From the NCBI RefSeq assembly GCF_903652925.1, contig NZ_CAHLAR010000004.1, positions 372,001 through 436,000 on the forward strand: a stretch of DNA of 64,000 bases, in the 5' to 3' direction. This document shows positions 60,646-64,000 of the stretch, piece by piece. A program made the position numbers and the translations under genes. Within the stretch, counting starts at the first letter, position 1. Each line of letters opens with the position of its first letter. The notes under the pieces are model-generated. The model worked only from the letters and a program-made list of their open reading frames with translations. It was not told the DNA's origin and did not search any database. Source of the stretch: Achromobacter anxifer. GTDB lineage: Bacteria > Pseudomonadota > Gammaproteobacteria > Burkholderiales > Burkholderiaceae_B.

Positions 60646-61311
60646 ATGCGCGTAATGCTGGTCGAAGACGACCCCATGATCGGCGAAGCGATCGACGGCG
60701 CCTTGAAAGATGCGTCCTATGCCACCGACTGGGTAAGGAACGGACAGGACGCGCTCACGGCGCTGGATGGCCAGCGCTACGACCTGGTGTTGCTCGATCT
60801 GGGCCTGCCGGGCAAGGATGGGTTTGAGGTATTGGCCAGCATACGCGGCCGGGACAATCCGGTTCCCTTGCTCATCATCACGGCCCGCGACGAGCTGGAT
60901 GACCGGCTGCGCGGCCTGGACGGCGGGGCGGACGATTACGTATCCAAGCCGTTCCAGATGGCCGAGCTGCTGGCGCGGATGCGCGCCGTGCTCAGGCGCA
61001 AGGGCGGCACGGGCGCGCCTCTGCTCGGCAACGGCATCGTGTCGCTCGATCCGGCCACCAAGGCGGCCAGCGTCCAGGGCGCCGCTGCGGTGCAACTGTC
61101 CAACCGCGAATTCGCGCTGCTGCACGCCTTGCTGCTGCGGCCCGGAGCGATACTCTCGCGCGCCGACCTGGAAGACCGCATCTATGGCTGGGGCGAAGAG
61201 GTCGAGAGCAATGCCGTCGAATTCCTGATCCATGCGCTGCGGCGCAAGCTGGGCAGCGCAATCATCAAGAATGTCAGGGGAGTCGGATGGATGGTCTCAA
61301 AAGGCGGTTGA
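60646..61311 (+). CDS. OmpR/QseB-type response regulator
   Basis: 221 residues from ATG 60646 with GGAGGA upstream. Receiver domain with acidic pocket D8-D9, phospho-acceptor D51 in LLDLGLPGKDG and the signalling Lys in SKPFQMAEL; then a C-terminal winged helix (LSNREFALLHALLLRPGAILSRADLEDRIYGW, ending in NVRGVGWM). Overall it resembles QseB/PmrA/TctD regulators. It overlaps the sensor kinase gene by 25 bases and follows the membrane-protein gene by 22, forming one operon. The signal sensed may be a cation, given its neighbour. Confidence 0.92.
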   Translation: MRVMLVEDDPMIGEAIDGALKDASYATDWVRNGQDALTALDGQRYDLVLLDLGLPGKDGFEVLASIRGRDNPVPLLIITARDELDDRLRGLDGGADDYVSKPFQMAELLARMRAVLRRKGGTGAPLLGNGIVSLDPATKAASVQGAAAVQLSNREFALLHALLLRPGAILSRADLEDRIYGWGEEVESNAVEFLIHALRRKLGSAIIKNVRGVGWMVSKGG

Positions 61312-62660
61312 ACGAATCGATCCAATTCAAGCTGTCCTTCACCTTGTCGCTGGCCATACTCGCGGTGGCCATCGTGGCAGGCGTGTTTTCGTTCCGCTCT
61401 GCCTTCAATGAAGCGCACGAATTGCAGGACGATGTGCTGCGCCAGGTGGCCCAGCTCATGGATACGCAGCGCCTGTCGCCGCCGCCTGCCGGCGCGGCCG
61501 TGCGTAACAATGCCGGCGACGAGGAAGCGCGCGTCATCGTCCAACGCCTGGGCGAGGACAACCGCTCATCGCCGGGCGTGGACGCGGGCGGCCCTCTGGC
61601 GCTTCCGGTGGCGCTGTCCGACGGTTTGCATACCCTGGACATACAAGGCGAGACCTTCCGCGTGCTGGTCAAGGCCACGACCATGGGCGACCGCATTGCC
61701 GTGGCCCAGGAGCTCGGCTTTCGCAATGAAATTGCCCGCGATGGCGCGCTGCGCGCGGTCATGCCTTTCCTGGTCCTGGTGCCGGTGCTGCTGCTGATCG
61801 TCGCGGATCTGGTGCGCAAGATGTTCCGCCCCATCGCCACGCTCTCCCAGGAAATCGACCAGCGCGGCGAGCAGGAACTGCATCCCGTCGAAGACCGCCA
61901 CCTGCCGCTGGAAGTGCGGCCGTTCGCCGTGGCGATCAACCGCCTGCTGGCCCGCGTCGGCCAGGCCATGGAGTCCCGGCACCGCTTTGTGGCGGACGCC
62001 GCGCACGAATTGCGCTCGCCCCTGACCGCGCTGTCGCTGCAGGCCGAACGGCTGGCGCAAGCAGAGATGTCTGACACGGCGCGAGAACGGCTGACCGTGC
62101 TGCGACTGGGCATCGAACGCGGCCGCAGCCTGCTGGATCAGCTCCTGAGCCTGGCGCGGGCGCAGTCAGACGCCGGCACCCCCAGATCGCCCGTATCCAT
62201 CAAGGGCGTCTACCGCCGGGTGCTGGAGGACCTGATGCCGCTGGCCGACGCCAAGCGCATCGACCTAGGGGTCGAAGGCGCGGAGGACGCCCAGGTCTGG
62301 GTGAACGAACTGGACATGTACGCCGTGGTCAAGAACCTGGTCGACAACGCCATACGCTACACGCCCGAGGGAGGAAGAGTGGATCTTTCCGTAGGCGCGG
62401 CGCACGGCAAAGCCGCGCTGCGAGTTCAGGACAGCGGGCCCGGCATCCCCCCAGGTGAAAGGGAGCGGGTCTTTGACCCGTTCTACCGCAGCCTGGGTAG
62501 CGCGCAGATAGGTTCCGGCCTGGGGCTCTCCATTGTGCAGACCATCGCCGCGCGCGCCGGCGCCGACATCCGCCTCGACTACACGGATCCGGCCCGGCAG
62601 GCCGGCTTGAGCGTCACCATCGTCTTTCCGATTGCGTCCCAGGCGCGGATGCCAGGCTAG
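61287..62660 (+). CDS. QseC/PmrB-type sensor histidine kinase
   Basis: 457 residues. Helix 1 (14-34), a periplasmic domain with repeated charged residues (about 35-155), helix 2 (157-174), a HAMP-like linker, phospho-acceptor H240 in ADAAHELRSPLTALSLQ, then the N box NLVDNAIRYTPEGG, G1 DSGPGIP and G2 GSGLGLSIV. The periplasmic part with the pattern AFNEAHELQDDVLRQ is characteristic of QseC-like kinases. The cognate regulator is the overlapping upstream gene. It is the last gene before the convergent YceI gene, nine bases away. Confidence 0.92.
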   Translation: MDGLKRRLNESIQFKLSFTLSLAILAVAIVAGVFSFRSAFNEAHELQDDVLRQVAQLMDTQRLSPPPAGAAVRNNAGDEEARVIVQRLGEDNRSSPGVDAGGPLALPVALSDGLHTLDIQGETFRVLVKATTMGDRIAVAQELGFRNEIARDGALRAVMPFLVLVPVLLLIVADLVRKMFRPIATLSQEIDQRGEQELHPVEDRHLPLEVRPFAVAINRLLARVGQAMESRHRFVADAAHELRSPLTALSLQAERLAQAEMSDTARERLTVLRLGIERGRSLLDQLLSLARAQSDAGTPRSPVSIKGVYRRVLEDLMPLADAKRIDLGVEGAEDAQVWVNELDMYAVVKNLVDNAIRYTPEGGRVDLSVGAAHGKAALRVQDSGPGIPPGERERVFDPFYRSLGSAQIGSGLGLSIVQTIAARAGADIRLDYTDPARQAGLSVTIVFPIASQARMPG

Positions 62661-62669
62661 ACCGGGTTC

Positions 62670-63260
62670 TCAAGGCGCCGCGCCGGCCACCGCCTCCACC
62701 GTGATTCGCAGCTGCACCTCGTCGCTTACGTCCGGCGCAAACGCGTCCACGCCGAAATCGCTGCGCTTCAGGACCGTGGTGGCGTCAAAGCCGATGGCCG
62801 GGCGCTTTGCCATGGGATGGACGCCTTGCTTGTTCTGGCGCGCCTCCAGCACCACGGGCTTTTCGATGTCCTTGATGCGCAGGATGCCGTTGATGCTGAG
62901 ATGGCCATTGCCCAGGTCGGTCACGGAAGCGCTCTTGAACTGGATGTCCGGATACTTGGCCGCCTGGAAGTACTCCGGGCCTTGCAGCATCTCGTCCAGC
63001 TTGGCCACGTGCGAGGTCAGGCGCGGCACGGGCACGCGCAGGTCGACGGCCGACTTGGCAGGCTGGGCGGCGTCGTAGCGGATCACGCCAGTCACGCCGC
63101 CGGCATGCGCCGTGGGCTTGGAAAAACCCAGGTGATTCCAGGTCACCACGATTTCCGTATGTTCCGGGTCGATCTGGTAGTCCACGGGCGCGGCGTGCGC
63201 CGGCAGGCTGCCCAGGGTGAGGAGGGTGGCCGCGACCAGGGCTGAGCAGGTGTGTTTCAT
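62670..63260 (-). CDS. YceI-family periplasmic protein
   Basis: 196 residues. A signal peptide ends at PAHA-A (about residue 23). The mature protein is a lipocalin-like barrel with the YceI signatures DYQIDPEHTEIVVTWNHLGFSK, GVTGVIRYDAAQPAKSAVDLRVPV and FQAAKYPDIQFKSASV. YceI proteins bind isoprenoid quinones or other amphiphiles in the periplasm and respond to base or stress; the exact role is unsettled. It has GAGAGAACC before its ATG. Convergent with the sensor kinase gene. Confidence 0.9.
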   Translation of the reverse strand: MKHTCSALVAATLLTLGSLPAHAAPVDYQIDPEHTEIVVTWNHLGFSKPTAHAGGVTGVIRYDAAQPAKSAVDLRVPVPRLTSHVAKLDEMLQGPEYFQAAKYPDIQFKSASVTDLGNGHLSINGILRIKDIEKPVVLEARQNKQGVHPMAKRPAIGFDATTVLKRSDFGVDAFAPDVSDEVQLRITVEAVAGAAP

Positions 63261-63630
63261 GTGGTTCTCTCCGTGTACGGCGCCGCTCCGGGACCGGGCA
63301 GGCTGTCCGTCTTGTCCATAACCTTAAATTCAGCTGACACTGAAGACGTGGAGCAAGGATAGGGAATGATCCAATGCTGCGCTAGAAGGGCAAAACTGGC
63401 CGCAGCGTTCTATTTTTGGCGCCAGTCCCAAGGACCAGTGGTGCCAGCCCATTTCAGAGCCAATCCAGCAGGTGGGTGGCGCGCGCATACCCATCGGGCA
63501 GGTCGCGCGTGCGCGCGGACTCCACGACAGCGCGCAGGGCTTAGGCGCCGCCTTTGCGCCGGGCAACGGCGCGAGAGCGCCACGGCCCGGTTCCCGCATC
63601 AAATAGCGCCCCCTTCGGGGCGCGCCTGCC
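63261..63630. other. Promoter region of the YceI gene and end of the GST gene; no other gene seen
   Basis: 370 bases. The half nearest YceI is A+T-richer (ACCTTAAATTCAGCTGACACTG) and probably holds its promoter. An open frame at 63330-63602 has unlike composition, many Pro and Cys, and no ribosome site, and is not credited. The final part contains the GST terminator. Confidence 0.55.
63601..63623 (-). terminator. Possible terminator of the glutathione S-transferase gene
   Basis: A 7-bp stem GCGCCCC (63606-63612) with GGGGCGC (63617-63623) and a CTTC loop, eight bases after the GST stop codon. In the leftward direction it is followed by TATTT, a short weak T-run. Confidence 0.55.
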
Positions 63631-64000
63631 TCAGGCCTTGGCTTCCGCCACCGCGCGCTGCACCGCCGGGCGGGCGCCGACGCGGGCCAGATAGGCCGTC
63701 AGTTTCGGGAACTGCGTCATGTCGACGCCGTCGCCTTCCAGCCAGCTGCCGATGGTGTAGAGGTAGCCATCCGCGACGCTATAGCGTTCGCCCGCGGCCC
63801 AGGGGCCGACGATCTGCGACTCCAGGTAGGCGGCGCACGCCGTCATGCTCTGCGGCACCTTGGCCTGCATGGCGGCATGCGCGGCCGGATCGTCCGCCCA
63901 GCGCGCGCCGCGGCGCTTGTGGGCATGCGCCACGTGGGCCGTGGAGGCCAGATAGCTCGCCAGTTCCTGCACGCGCGCGAATGCGAAGGGATCGTCCAGC
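63631..64000 (-). CDS. Glutathione S-transferase, C-terminal part (partial)
   Basis: Open from the right edge; the N-terminal thioredoxin-like domain lies outside the window. The visible ~122 residues are the all-helical C-terminal domain: FARVQELASYLASTAHVAHAHKRRGARW, MTACAAYLESQIVGPWAAGERYSVADGYLYTIGSWL, and PKLTAYLARVGARPAVQRAVAEAKA. The SVADGYLY segment is the conserved N-capping box of GST proteins. Substrate class cannot be set from this half. A weak terminator follows. Confidence 0.88.
   Translation of the reverse strand, partial: LDDPFAFARVQELASYLASTAHVAHAHKRRGARWADDPAAHAAMQAKVPQSMTACAAYLESQIVGPWAAGERYSVADGYLYTIGSWLEGDGVDMTQFPKLTAYLARVGARPAVQRAVAEAKA

Noticed and set aside
63330-63602. 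90-codon leftward open frame between YceI and GST genes
   Set aside because: No ribosome site, unusual composition, and no recognisable fold; it overlaps the likely YceI promoter.

Overview
The window is G+C-rich, densely coded bacterial DNA. Its families (tripartite tricarboxylate transporter parts, a Bug-type solute receptor, a gluconate-dehydrogenase-like three-subunit oxidase, MarR-GNAT and PdxR/MocR regulators, a Bat cluster) point to the Burkholderiales, most likely an Alcaligenaceae member such as Achromobacter or Bordetella. That placement is an inference from gene content and protein style, not from a marker gene. I see no rRNA, tRNA, CRISPR array or insertion sequence.

Layout. 1-1,893: end of an AsmA/DUF748-like gene and a leftward mgtC operon (free-standing ACT-like protein, 35-residue membrane peptide, MgtC) behind a hairpin-rich leader. 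1,920-5,457: leftward FAD/cytochrome dehydrogenase of the gluconate 2-dehydrogenase type, ending in a strong terminator. 5,972-7,605: TerC-CBS membrane protein with terminator. 7,812-21,965: an outer-membrane SphA-like protein followed by one long operon: formylglycine-generating enzyme (FGE), MoxR ATPase, DUF58, DUF4381, two von Willebrand (Bat) proteins, BatD, a HAD phosphatase, a Cys-type sulfatase and an MFS/spermidine-synthase fusion. This is the most interesting system: it pairs a MoxR/VWA maturation machine with an exported sulfatase and the enzyme that makes its catalytic residue. 21,969-31,146: small metabolic and resistance genes (azoreductase, GNAT, PdxR-type regulator, AhpD-like, orphan sensor kinase, ChrA, enoyl-CoA hydratase, Bcr/CflA efflux, SelT/W/H-like). 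31,202-35,535: TctA/TctB, a GFA-family protein, MarR-GNAT with a palindrome at its start codon, and a 50-codon gene.

35,559-42,787: diguanylate cyclase, a tyrosine recombinase divergent from a KfrA-like coiled-coil protein across an A+T-rich palindromic spacer, a PerM/AI-2E permease, a pseudouridine-synthase-like protein with a changed catalytic residue, and an LD-carboxypeptidase. 42,808-45,491: hipBA behind four operator-like repeats, with a LysR gene overlapping hipA. 45,530-57,153: a divergent catabolic cluster for an unidentified organic or branched acid (hydrolases, ABC and Bug receptors, aldehyde dehydrogenase, 3-hydroxyisobutyrate-dehydrogenase-like enzyme; then MmgE/PrpD, ADP-forming acyl-CoA synthetase, acyl-CoA dehydrogenase). 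57,159-64,000: exported methyltransferase, amino-acid permease, a structured RNA candidate ahead of a four-repeat membrane protein and a two-component system, YceI, and the end of a glutathione S-transferase gene.

Genes were called from reading frames, start-site context and remembered family motifs. No database search was run, so family names rest on motif recognition.
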